From assembly GCA_020543525.1 (NCBI GenBank), contig JAHYIO010000001.1:558001-622000 (forward strand): a stretch of 64,000 bases of DNA, written 5' to 3'. Source of the stretch: Coriolopsis trogii. Its lineage: Eukaryota; Basidiomycota; Agaricomycetes; Polyporales; Polyporaceae. Shown piece by piece: positions 35,524 to 46,917 of the stretch; within the stretch, counting starts at the first letter, position 1, and each line of letters begins with the position of its first letter. Below the pieces are notes generated by a model that saw nothing but the letters and a program-made list of their open reading frames with translations, did not search any database and was not told where the DNA came from. The position numbers and the translations under genes are program-made.

Positions 35524-37825
35524 TCAATGGTGATGGGGCTTCTTGAAATCCTTCAACCATGCCTTCACGAACGCGATCTCCTGCTGGTGGATGGTCTGAA
35601 TGAAGGCGGGCTCCGCGGACGGGTCTGCCAGACCGTTCTCGTCCCAGTGGTGGACGCCGCCTGTAAAAACGTCACGCAACGCATCATAAGCACTGAACAT
35701 CCGCAAGTGGAGAGACAGCACGCACCAGGAATGAGCTTGAAGGGACGGAGCGTCGTGTCCGGCCTCGAGTGCGCGGCCGGGTCGGGACTGTGTGGGCAGT
35801 CGCCTCTCCAGGGGTCGGCTGTGTGATCAAACACTCAGACACAAACTTTTTGTAGCCCGGCATTGAATAGGATAAACGTACCTTGGCCGTCGATGATCGC
35901 GAGACGGTCAGCGGCGATGTTGTACCCACCGAGTTTGTTCACGGCGTGGATGTCGGGGTTCTTTGGCACGGTGAAATGCTCGCCAGGATCGTAGGCCTAT
36001 TCGATACGAAACGGGTCACAACCATGGACATTTCAGTGAAGACGGCGCAGACTGAGGGTGAATGTGCTTACGAGCGTGCATGTCAATTTAGCGTAGTCGA
36101 GTGTAAGCAATTTGGAAATCAAAGTCGGGCGGTGGGTCTCGGGGGGAGGCGGTGTCTAGTGTCGCACACCAAGTTGCGTGAGGCGGCGTCATCGAGTGTT
36201 TATGGGATAGCTCGAGGAGCTACGCACCATGAAGAAGCCCCATTGAGTGCAGACTTGGAAGTTCCAGAGGCGCCAGGTCTGGGAGAGGTCCGTTTGCTTG
36301 TAGAACTCCTTGTCGGTAATGGTTCCAAAGCACTGACAATCATGTGCGACACATTGAGTGGGTTGCCCTTGAAACAAGAGCGCTATAGGCACCAACCTCG
36401 TCCTGTTGTGCCTCCGGACACGATCGGGAGGTGGTCTGAGAGATAGTAACAAAGTCTGTATGAGTCGCAGCCACGTGCGCATACGCGAGCAAAAATGCCT
36501 GCATACCCTGTTGATGTATGTGGCATAGTTGAAGGTCGCGTTCGAGACAGTGATGCCCTGCACTGTAGCAATGGTGGCATTGTCCGGCGGGCCAAGCGCA
36601 GCACAGAATCTAGCAAACCCATTACTATTGACTGCGGGATCCCAGTTTGTACCTTGCCATCCGCCCAGAGGTCCCTGTATATCAAACAGATACATCAGTT
36701 GGGTACATTCCTCGGCGGTGTGCGCTTTGTTGGGCACGTCTGCGTAGACCGTGGCAACACGCACCGAAAGCAGAGAGGCAAAGTCTGGATCATACGAGAT
36801 ACCCCGGAGACCGAAGACCGACTTGATCGCGTCACGCGTCTTGTTGTTCAAAATGAGGTCGTCAACTTCCGCAATGGCTTTCACGACCTGTGCCATGCAA
36901 TCCGCCGGAGCAAACTGGCGGATGATGTCAAAGTAGCGCCAGTCGTCCAGGGTAGCGTGCGTCACGCCTGACGAAGAGATTGCAGCGAAGACAATCTCTG
37001 GATAGAGCACGCGCATGTGCGCGGCCCGTGCTCCACCGTACGAACCCTGCGACGGAGCTTATATCAGTCTTCGTCGAAGACAGAGATGCACAGTATACAT
37101 GTGGAAGAGGGACGGCCGTCGGAGGTACTACGCACCCCGTAGTATATCCACGGCGTGCCGGGTGCCGTCAAGTCGGCGGATATGTTGGGGAACTTCACAT
37201 TTGCAATGAAGTTGGCGGAGTCTGCGGCCGCTTGCTCATTGTTGAGCCACCTAGAAGGTACCAAGTTGCATATGGGCTCTTATCAGCGCGTGTCATGTGG
37301 GCGCGTTCTCGTACGGCACGGACCTTAGAGAATCGGTGGTGAAGTTCTGCACCGGGACGGAGGCGCCTACGTCGGACCCGTTGTGAGTGACTCCAGACAC
37401 GACGCATTCAATGAAGACGGCGGCTACATACCGTAATATCTGTGCTCGAGGATGATCCCGAGACCGTTGGTGGCGTTGGCTAGGATGTCGACGATACCGG
37501 TGTCGAGAATGGGGATGCGCTCGTCCCCAGGGCCCTCTCCAGCTTCAAAAACTATCACGGGCCCACCGGGCTTGTAGTGGCGGTCACTGAGCCAGTAGTG
37601 CTGCTCGAAGGTGAATCCAGTGTGAGTGAAGTGGTCCAGAGGCTGCGTGAACGTATATTCAGGGAAGGCAGAGCTGCTCTGTCTTTTGACAGGTGAAGAC
37701 GACTTCGCGGCCAACTTGACCAGTAAAGGGTTGGCGGGCGCAAACCGCGCGTCGACACAAGAGTGCGCGAGAACTTGAACGATCGCGACAGTCACGATGC
37801 CCGACCAGACGTTGAGCGGCATCAT
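35524..37825 (-). CDS. secreted serine peptidase, family S28 (prolyl carboxypeptidase-like)
   Basis: S28 enzymes are acid-active extracellular or vacuolar peptidases that cleave after proline. The start MMPLNVWSGIVTVAIVQVLA (37825) is a signal peptide. Family features: FTQPLDHFTHTGFTFEQHYW, GPVIVFEAGEGPGDERIPIL, LGIILEHRYYG, ALRWLNNEQAAADSANFIAN-like region, TPWIYYGGSYGGARAAHMRV (nucleophile Ser; the motif is split by an intron), YPEIVFAAISSSGVTHATLD, GWQGTNWDPAVNSNGFARFC, DPWRGDCPHS (Asp) and GGVHHWDENGL (His). The triad is complete. N-glycosylation sites such as NAT and NIS are frequent. A TATATATA box lies 40-50 bases before the ATG, implying a very short leader. About eight introns. Confidence 0.9.
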
Positions 37826-37865
37826 GGTGAGGGTCCGAGATGCAGCAATGCGGGTTAGCGAGCCC

Positions 37866-37873
37866 TATATATA
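37866..37873 (-). promoter_or_regulatory. TATA box of S28 peptidase gene
   Basis: TATATATA about 45 bases upstream of the ATG at 37825. Confidence 0.45.
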
Positions 37874-38352
37874 TGCCATTTCCATTGCTCTCGGCCCGCC
37901 CGAGAACGAAGCTGCTAGCGAGCATATGCTCCTTCTGTTGGATGTGTGCCGGTCAGCGCTCAGCCTCCGCCGGGTCAGGATGGTCAGATCAAAGTTGCGA
38001 CATTGGTATTCTGTTTGCCAAAGCATCACGCTATCCGAAACCCACGGACGGGTGTCGTTCAAAATGATTGTACTCACGGCGGAGGTCACAACCGGTATGA
38101 TCTGGGTACTTTTGCGCTGGGGTCGCTAGAGCTGTCATCCATTCAACAGTTGTTTGATACTTCTCGACGGTGTACCGGCGTCCGGATCTGCGATGCACAA
38201 CGTCGCTGAACACTAACACGAAACGATCTGGGAGGGGTAGGTCAATGACATGCGGCCGACGTCCATATGCATTTCACCGGGCAGGTACACAGGTCGCTGA
38301 GAGCAGTGTCTTGCAACGCAACCTGGAGACGCCATGGCGATCCAACGCCATG
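37874..38352. other. intergenic between S28 promoter and tRNA
   Basis: About 480 bases, no gene recognised. Confidence 0.4.
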
Positions 38353-38436
38353 TGCCCCGTGGCTGAGTTGGTTACAGCGTCCGACTGTTATTCAATGGCT
38401 ATCGGAAGGTCGTGAGTTCGAGCCTCACCGGGGCAG
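38353..38436 (+). tRNA. tRNA-Asn(GTT), second copy, with a different 10-base intron
   Basis: Cloverleaf as in the copy at 27734. The acceptor stem is TGCCCCG/CGGGGCA, the anticodon GTT is at 38387-38389, and the discriminator is G. The intron is 38391-38400 (TTCAATGGCT), unrelated in sequence to the first copy's intron but equal in length and position. The mature parts differ only at the last acceptor pair (G:C instead of A:T), a compensatory change. TTTT at 38442 ends transcription. Confidence 0.95.
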
Positions 38437-38441
38437 ATCTG

Positions 38442-38445
38442 TTTT
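38442..38445 (+). terminator. RNA polymerase III terminator
   Basis: TTTT six bases after the tRNA end. Confidence 0.55.
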
Positions 38446-38773
38446 GCCTCGTGGGCATGTTATCGTTGAAATATGTATGAAATTGAGGACACTGCGACCG
38501 TCCGAGTGGTTGTCATAAACTTTGTCCGCATGCCAGCTTCCTGAAGCGCAACAGATAGGATCACATTGCCATTGAACGCGAATTGGTAAGTGCTTGGGTA
38601 AGAGTACTAATAACATCAGCCATCGTCGGGCCAAACACAGATAAGATACATGCGCGCAAGACTGATATGTGAGTGCAGAATGATAAAGATACAGTCCCAG
38701 AGTGCGAGGAGAATGCAGGACAAGAACGAGCACCGATGGCTGAACCACGAGACGAACACCAAAGCTCCACCAT

Positions 38774-41700
38774 CTAGTCAAAATCCTCGAAATCCGACCC
38801 GACGTCTTCCTCTCCGGACGAGATCTCGACATACTTCGACACCTTCGCCGCTGTCGCTCTCGCCGCCCTTTTGGGGGGCTCATCACGCGGCTTTGGCGGT
38901 GGTGGAGGGACGCTGTCGCTATCGTCGTCGAATTCGTCCTCGGAGATGACGGCCTTCTTCGCCGCAGGCTTCTTCGCAAGGGCAGGTTTGCTCTTCGCTG
39001 CTTGACTACTGGACGCTTTGCGAGACGCAGGGGCTTTCTTGGCGGCCGCGCCCTTCCCAAGGAAGTCGGCTATCGATGTCTGCTTGCCGTTCTTCTTTGG
39101 GGCATCGACCTCCATGGCGTCGTCGCCATCATCGTCGTCGTCCTTTGACGGCGAAGGCTTCTTCTTCTTAACCGCAGGCTTGACGGGCAGGTCATCATCA
39201 CTGTCATCAAAGTCGTTGCCAATGCTGTAAGAAATGGGTCAGTCCGGAGTCTTGGACACAAGGGACAACCAGACCGACCTCTTCCGCTTGCTTGCCGACG
39301 CGGGTTTCGCTTTGCCCTTGCCTTTGTCTTTCGATGACGGGGTATCATCGAAGTCAGAGTCAGAGTCAATCTTCGTCGGAGCTTTCTTCCTGGCAGCAGG
39401 CTTAGGCTTAGGCACATCGAGCATCTCGATGTCCGAGTCGTCCTCGATCTTCGTCACAGCCTTCTTCGCAGCGGCAGCAGCTCGTTTCTTCGGAGGAGGG
39501 GGCACCCCGTCATCGCTCTCATCCTTCTTGATAACGATGTCCGAGCCCGAAGGAATCGCAGCGGTAGGCTTCTTCGCCTCCGCGACCTTCTTGGGTTTGG
39601 CAGCCGCCTTCGCCTTCGTGGGCTTGAAGTCGTCTTCGGAGTCGTCTTCGTTCTTCACTTTCTTGGGGGCCGCAAACAGTTTCGTTTGCTTCTTCTTGCC
39701 CTTCTTGGTAGTCTCGCCCTCTGCAGCGCAAAGCTTCGCCTCCCAGTCTTCGCACGTTTGCTGAAATAGACATCAGCCATCGACCCCTCTATCGGCATCG
39801 TTGCCAGCTTACCTTCCACTGCGCGAGGAAGGCGTCCAAGTCAGTCTGCCAAATCTCGATCGGCGTCAGCTTGAGGAGAGTCAGTAGCTCGAACTCCTTC
39901 TCCTGTGCTTGCTGGAGGAGCTTCTCGATCTGTGAACGTCAAAAGTCGCGTCAGCGGACTGTATCACCAAAATGGAACACATCAAGCACCTTCTCCTTCG
40001 TCAAGCTCCAGATAGCCATCCCGAGCAAGTAGTCGTAGTCAGAGAGCTTGGCTGCCGCATTGCCACTGCCTTCACTGTCGTCCTCATCCTCTTCGACGAC
40101 TTCCTCGAGCTCCCCGGCAGCCTTGGCCTTGGCGACCTTCGGGAAAGGGCGGAACTCCTTCTTGCGGAGCTCAGCCACGATGTCCGCTTTGCGTCGGTTG
40201 GACACAACAAGCTCCCTGTCGATGATCATCTTGACGAAGCGGGCCTGGTTGTTCAGCTTGTCAAGCTGCAATTGCAGCTCGTTCGCCAGAAAGTCCTGTC
40301 AACATCGTTAATGCCACACATTCAGCTGAGCATCGCCTGTTTCTGGCGTACCTTGCGCTTCTGATAGTACGCGAGCCGTTGGGGGTAGAAGTCCTCGATG
40401 ATCTCCTCTGCACTGTTGTACTTCTTGATCTTGCCGTCAAAGTCAAAGCAGACCATGTTGGCTGTGCTGATCTTCGTGGACAGCTTGAAGAACTCGTGGA
40501 AACCCTGCTTTTCGGCCTTCTCCATCTCCTTCTCGGGCATGGTGATAACAAAGTGGACGTTCATGTTGTTGTGGTACTCCTTGTAGTCCTATAGGTATGG
40601 GTTTAGCAGGCGGCTCATTCGGCTGGACGAGCGAGAGGACAAACCTTCACAACACCGTCACCCTTCTCGCCACACATAGCCTCGAGTTCTGCCTTGAAGT
40701 TCTGCGTCCACTTGTGGATAGGTAGCTCTGTGATCTCGACCGTGGTGTCGTCGATCTTCCGCACGGTACCCAGGACATCGTACTTGTTGTCCCCGACCTT
40801 CTTGATCGTACCCGTGAAGCCGCGCCACCATGGCAACATGGGAACCTGCTCCTCGCCGTTCATGAGACGACGGATGTTTGCGACAATGTCCTCCGGGTTG
40901 AAGCTAGGGATCGTAGTACTCCAACCTTTTGCACGTATGTCAATCAACACCTCCGACGAAAGTTGAAACAGTGGAACTTACCAGTACCAATACCTTCCGC
41001 TCCGTTCACGAGAACCATAGGCACGACAGGCATGTACCACTCGGGCTCTACCTGTCTGCCATCGTCCTGCTGGTACGTGAGAATGGCATCATCCGCAGGG
41101 TGCATCAGGTTGCGGATGATAGGGGCCAGTTGTGTGTAGATGTAACGAGGCGCGGCGTGGTCTTTGCCACCCTGGTCACGGGTACCGAATTGACCATTCG
41201 GCATCAGCAAGTTCATGTTGTTACTGCCTACAAAGTCTTGCGCGAGGTTGACAATAGTCGACATCAAACTCTGTTCACCGTGGTGGTATGCGGATACCTC
41301 GGATACGTAACCGACAAGTTGGGCAACCTAGTAGAAGATGCTCAAAACTTCGGACCCGAAACGGCCATCGAAAACTACGGACCTTGACTTCCTTCTTCAG
41401 GTTACGCTTGAAGCACGACCAAATGACCTTTCGCTGACCGGGCTTTAGGCCATCTACAACGGACGGGATGGAACGGATGTTATCAGCCATCGAGAACAGG
41501 ATGAGCTCGCGGTTGATGAAGTCCGAGAGCGGAATCTCTCGTTGGGTGTGGTCGAGATATGTGCCAGGCTGTTCGAGATGTGTGTGAGCGGCTGTCTGGG
41601 TTCAGGTTCGAGGGTCACCGACCTTGAACTGACGAAGCCATTCCTTCCGGTCATCAGCCTTCTTCTTGCTGAACGCAAGTTCTATCAGCTCGTGGTCCCC

Positions 41701-44324
41701 ATCCTGCACCGTAGAGAAGGGGATCATGTGACGCTTCATGTCTCGGAAATAATCCCGGGCATCCTCGTCCTTGCTCGTACCCAAACCCTGTATAGCTGTG
41801 AGAGTGGATTCCACGCATGACCTCGATAGACGGACCTTGTAGTACTTATGCTCCCACTTGTGCGAGTTCGGCGTCTCCTCGAGCCACATCTCGTACTCTG
41901 GAATGGTATAAAAGTTTATAACTTCTTTACCTTTCCATACCTGTGACGATAGTCAGTGAATCGTCTCGATCGGGTAACACGAAGGACGTACTCGTACGAC
42001 GGGCGTGATAAATTCAACGAGGAACCTCGGGAGCCTCAGAAGCGAGGGGTAGAAATGGTCGAGGTAGTTGATCAGTAGACCCTTGATATGTGAACCATCG
42101 TGATCCTGTATAAGGTGTAAGGGTATCATTGGATAAGTGAAGTCACACATAAGCGCAATTAGGGACAAACCTGATCGGTCATAAGCATAAGACGACCGTA
42201 TCGCAAACTGCTAACATCTGTATACTCCTTGTTATGCTGGAGCCCAAGAATCTTCTTGATGTTCTGAATTTCCTCGTTCTTCATAATTTGGTCGTGCTTA
42301 GCGTCGCGGACGTTCAGCAGCTTTCCACGAAGCGGGAAGACGCCAAAGTCGTCACGTCCGACTACACCAAGACCGGCGATGGCCAACGCCCTGGCGGAGT
42401 CTCCTTCCGTCAGAATGAGCGTGCAATTGCTCGCTTTCCTCGTCCCGGCGTTGTTCGCGTCGGATAGTTTCGTCAGACCAGTGAGCCTGGATGCAGGATG
42501 ACAGTCAGTCAATGCTCAGCGAACATCGAGAAATGAGGCATACCTGGTCCTCCGGTTGCCATCCGTCTTCTTCAGCTGTTGATCAGCCTTGAACTTCGCC
42601 CAATTCAGGACATGGTCGACGATGGACGACTTCGAGACTACATGGTGGTCGTTAGTCGAATACTCTCAAATACGCATAGAGATAATGTACCTTTCTTCAT
42701 GAAGTCCTCGGAAAGGGTAGGCCGCGAGCCAAACTTGCTCGCAGGCAGGGTCAGCGTCTCCTTTGTCTGACTGTCAAAGGTCGGGTTCTCGATGAGTGCA
42801 TTGACGAAGATCCACATGTGGTTCTTGATCTGTGCTGGCTTGACCGCAGCGGCCTTGTTCTTCTTCTGAATGAGAGTGATAAGGTTCTTGGCGAGCTGAT
42901 CAGCGATATAATTGACGTGCGTTCCGCCCTTGGACGTCGAGATTGAGTTTGCAAACGAGACTTGCTGGGGTGTTCCGTCTGACACCGCGAAGGCGACTTC
43001 CCAGCGGGGGTTTACTTGCTCGTAGATAACGGTTGGCTTGAGCTGGGCTGCTCCACCAGACTCCGCTGCAGCCGCGTCCGCCGCCGAGTTGATGAAGAGC
43101 TCGACATATTGCTTGAAGCCCTTGATCTTGAGCCGCTCGTCATTGAGGAATACCTTCACGTCCTTTACCGTGCCAGCCAAATCATGAACGCGCTTCTTCA
43201 GAAGTGAGACGGTATCGGCGTCGATAGACTCCATTCCGAACCGTTTCAGGTCCGGTTTGAACGTGACACGAGTGTATTCTTCGCCACGGCCGTTCTTCGT
43301 GATCTTCGCCTTGCCCATCTTGCTCATGTTCTCCGTCCATGTCTGGGTGTACTTCTGGCTCGTATTCTTGTCTGCCGTTTCGAGTATGAACTCCGTAGAA
43401 TAGATGTTGGCCAGCTTGGCTCCGTATCCGTTACGACCACCGGTGAGCTTCTTCTCGTCGTCGTCGTAATTTGAGGAAGAAAGGAGGTGGCCGAAGATGA
43501 GCTCGGGAATGTAGATTTTCTCCTTCGAATGCATCTCGATAGGGATACCGCGCCCGTTGTTATAGACAGAGATGCTGTTGTTTTCGACGTCGATGTTGAC
43601 TTTGATTGTGTCCATACTTGGGTCATTAATCTGCATACATTCTCAGCCCTCTTACTCATGGACGCGTCCGGAAACAAACAAGGTATCCATTGACCGCCGT
43701 ATGCACATCGTAAGCGGATTGAAGGTTGGGCAGCACCATACGACGCGTCTCAACACGTGCCAGTCGCGAAAATGGACTCACCTTGTTGTCGGCGGCATTC
43801 ACCAGGATTTCGTCCACAATCTTGAAGAAACCCGGCACGTACTTGATCTCTCGGTGCACCATCCGCTTGGTGTCTGAGTCCCACGTCCACATAGCAGCCG
43901 TAATCGTCTCGACGCTCCCAATGTAAGAGTCGGGTCGCTTCAAGATGTGCTCTAGTTGCGAGAGCTATTCCGTTCCCACAGATCAGGTTAGATACTTGAC
44001 GCGTTCCGACACGTACATACATACCTTGGTATACATCTCCGACGCGGTTTTCTTCTTCCCATTGGCCGCAGCCGGTGCGGAGGGTCCTGCTGCGGGACCC
44101 CCGTCCTCCTCCATAAAGTCATCATCCTCCGTGTCCGCGTTGTCGTCCTTGTCGGCGAGCACTTTAGCCTTCTTCGCCGCCGCCTTCGGCTTCGCGGCAG
44201 CCTTCGCAGCAGCTTTGGGGGCGGCTTTCTTTGGGGCGGCCTTGCTTGCCTTCTTGACGGGCACGTAACCGTCAGACTCGGAGCCCGAGACCTCGAGGTT
44301 GAAGTTGTCCTCGGAGTCGCTCAT
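38774..44324 (-). CDS. TOP2: DNA topoisomerase II
   Basis: Topoisomerase II passes one duplex through a transient double-strand break. The N-terminal tail MSDSEDNFNLEVSGSESDGY is acidic then Lys/Ala-rich. The GHKL ATPase has EHILKRPDSYIGSVE, VPGFFKIVDEILVNAADNK (catalytic Glu), NNGRGIPIEMHSKEKIYIPE and LTGGRNGYGAKLANIYSTEF. TOPRIM follows: LILTEGDSARALAIAGLGVV and IQDHDGSHIKGLLINYLDHF. In the breakage-reunion domain, GGKDHAAPRYIYTQLAPIIR carries the active-site Tyr. A long winged-helix and coiled-coil part follows. The C-terminal 330 residues are charged with Lys/Ala and Asp/Glu repeats (39,100-39,700) and several nuclear-type KKR clusters, ending DVGSDFEDFD at 38774. At least 13 short introns. 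All catalytic elements are intact. Confidence 0.97.
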
Positions 44325-45227
44325 CGCGCTTGGAGGTCGTGAGTGTGGCGTTTGTATCGCGTCAAGAGAGTTGTTAGAGAGGTTGGAGGGCAATAGCAGC
44401 CCGAGGTGGCTCGTGGTGGGTGATGGTTCGTGTCAGAAGTGTTTCAACGCGACGCGATCACCTTTACTCGCGTTCACCACGTGACCCTAGCGCTCGATGA
44501 GACTGGAAGATGCCCTGCCTAGTAGTAAGTACTAGGCTTCCGTAGTACACGCGACCGTTCCACGGACTCGAGTAGGTGGCATTATTTTATTCACTTGAAC
44601 TCTGGTATTTGGGAACACAGGCAGGCTGTTGCGGCGCTCCACCGCCAAGATTCAAAGCTCACTCAATTCATGGTGCACTCGGACTCCGAACACAACTTAG
44701 CATTCAATAGTCATGTTATATAGCTAGCATGGCAAATCCATATGTCGCTAGTTGACGCGTATAGAAGGAGATATCAGGGACCTCGAAGAGAGTCGCAGGC
44801 TACCTCGCAAGTGGGTCCTGTGCCAAGCTGTACATCGGGTACGAGACTGAGAATGACCCATGAACGGGACATAGACCGTGTCAGAGTGCAGCAATGAGCA
44901 TATAACTGCTCAACGTCGTCATCCCAGTCTTGTTTGCATTGAACAGCCTCGTCCAGAACCGGTGAGCCTAGACGCACAATTTACGTGAGCGTGGCGAGAA
45001 CCATCTCTAACCTTAACATTAAACCGCATACAAAATCTCTCCAGCGGAATGGATGCCATTGTAACTCGTCAAGTTAGTTGAATATCGAGAGGGGCTTTGG
45101 GAGTCCGGCAACTGACGTTATCCAAAATTAGTGTGCTAGTGCTGACGCGCTCCGATAATGCTGAAGCTCATGGTTACGTGGTCCAGAAAGCGAACACCAT
45201 TGCGATTACAGGCCTGTTGCAGATAAA
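44325..45227. other. intergenic
   Basis: About 900 bases, relatively AT-rich. I see no coding frame with splice support, no tRNA and no inverted repeat. Confidence 0.45.
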
Positions 45228-45605
45228 TTATGGATATGTATAACGGCGGCACGCTTCACAGCGGTCAACCGTGGGTATATCATGCGGTGAGAGCACGACC
45301 GGAAAGGGCTCAGTGAACAGCACTGGAGTTGCCTTCAACAGTATGGAAGTTATTTTGTGCCCCCAGATGATCATGGCGGTTTACTCACCATTGGGTTTTA
45401 GAGGAAGCGCAGAAGACGTCGCTCGGGGAACAACCTCAGCTACGGCGGAGAGCAGTAGCAACCCGTACTCTGCAGTCTGTCGGTTAGACATGTCTTCCAA
45501 CGTCTTCGCGACATGAACTGCAGCGTATAGTGCGTCAACCCGTGACATTTGTCGTCGAGCGGTCTGAGTGGGAGCTGATCGTCGGGTACGAGCTCGTGTC
45601 ATCAT
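45228..45605 (-). CDS. small two-exon orphan (103 residues)
   Basis: Exon 1 (45389-45605) begins MMTRARTRRSAPTQTARRQM, very basic, and then turns helical: SRVDALYAAVHVAKTLEDMS and EYGLLLLSAVAEVVPRATSS. A GTGAGT donor inside an Asn-Pro-rich turn joins in phase to exon 2 (45228-45322), which encodes VLFTEPFPVVLSPHDIPTVD and ends with CEACRRYTYP. The frame is exact across the 66-base intron. The CEAC pair could bind metal. The basic start could be a nuclear or mitochondrial signal; neither is proven. The family is not recognised. Confidence 0.5.
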
Positions 45606-46325
45606 GGTGGTTAGGACGACTGGAGTAGAGGCAAGATGAGGATGAGGATGAGGGCGCTCAACGGAGGTGCTGTGCAGCGGTAGTGAGTACGGAGATGTGA
45701 ATATATATACGTGGAGGGCGTGTGGCCACAGGCAAAAGCGTAGAGTGATTGTCGTGACAGTTCAAAGCGCCAGACCTCAAAGCGTCGGAGTGGCGCCTCT
45801 CGCCGAGTGGGCGAGAAGACAGCCACCTTTGTCGCAACGATGCTTCTAGTGAGCAAAGTCAGGGACACACTTGAACGCAGAGGCAAGTGATGCCGTATCT
45901 GGCACACGCACTGGACCGCTGTGCCACTCCGTGCAATTCTGGATTATACGTCAATAGCTGGTTCAAAGTGAGGTCATATCGTCTGCCAAGCGCAAATTCG
46001 CCTGACACGGCAGCCACCACTTCCTCTTCCCCTGACTATGGGCACCGAGTAGTTGTAGAGTGCGGGATGATGCTCCATCGGCACCCTCGGGCAGAAGGCT
46101 CCTGGGTGAGATATAGCAGGCGAAGCTTGCCTAAAAGATAGAGGGCACAAAAGCATGTAGGACCTGCAGATTGCTCATCAATGAGAGTCCACCAGCACAA
46201 AGTTTACGAGAATCTGCACACAGGATGCACCGACACTAGTGGCAAAACCGAAGTCTGTAGTCCTACGGTCGAGTCAGAAGTCAAAGAGATCTAGCTGATT
46301 GTATAGGCACTCACGCATGGACTAC
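45606..46325. other. intergenic
   Basis: About 720 bases; nothing supported. Confidence 0.4.
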
Positions 46326-46682
46326 TCAGGTATACAAACTGTCTTCGTCGCTATCGCGCGAACTACGCCCGAGTCGGTGTACTTGGTTTTCGGCGCGAGA
46401 CTCGACGCGTACTACGAGCCGCCATGGGATCATGACCTGCCCGACGTACCGTCCATCCAATGCATCTGGTCCAGCGTCCGGCCCAAGACGGTACTCGTCC
46501 GTATTGATGAGCAGGATGTTGAGCATTTTATCTGTACCTGCAAACGTGCCCAGAAAGACGCGTCCATCGGTAACGGTCACCCGCAACGTGGTTCTCAGCA
46601 ATGCTTTGAGTTGCTCCACGTTCGGCGACGGAGGCGTTGCGCGTGCGGGGCGCGTCGCAGTTGCGACTGGAGGAGAGGACAT
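46326..46682 (-). CDS. LSM-domain protein, NAA38/LSMD1-like (NatC auxiliary subunit)
   Basis: A single exon of 118 residues. After a 20-residue Ala/Pro/Arg tail the Sm fold reads LKALLRTTLRVTVTDGRVFL, GTFAGTDKMLNILLINTDEY (Sm1 core with the D-x-x-x-N signature) and GRYVGQVMIPWRLVVRVES (Sm2). The Sm2 motif lacks the usual RG pair. That, together with the length and the insert RLGPDAGPDALDGR, fits the LSMD1/Naa38 subunit of the N-terminal acetyltransferase NatC better than the RNA-binding Lsm ring proteins. It is head-to-head with the CofD-like gene, 235 bases between the two ATGs, so a shared promoter is likely. Confidence 0.82.
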   Translation of the reverse strand: MSSPPVATATRPARATPPSPNVEQLKALLRTTLRVTVTDGRVFLGTFAGTDKMLNILLINTDEYRLGPDAGPDALDGRYVGQVMIPWRLVVRVESRAENQVHRLGRSSRDSDEDSLYT

Positions 46683-46917
46683 GACGGAGCTGTTGAGAGA
46701 CTAGTCCTGGTCCACGTACTAGCGACACGTTGAGGTGAACGTTCTCCTCGACCGGGGAATGCAGGCGCTTCGCAGGTCTCTTCCCTACTGCTACGAACAC
46801 GTACACCATGATCGTGCTCTCCTTGCCGCATTTTGCCATCTTGACGCGCCTGCGTCGTCACACTCTACACATAAGTGTCTGGGCGGGCATTGACCTGAAA
46901 ACTCTTGAGTATCCACC
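46683..46917. promoter_or_regulatory. bidirectional promoter
   Basis: A 235-base gap between divergent start codons of the LSM gene and the CofD-like gene. No TATA box stands out. Confidence 0.35.
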
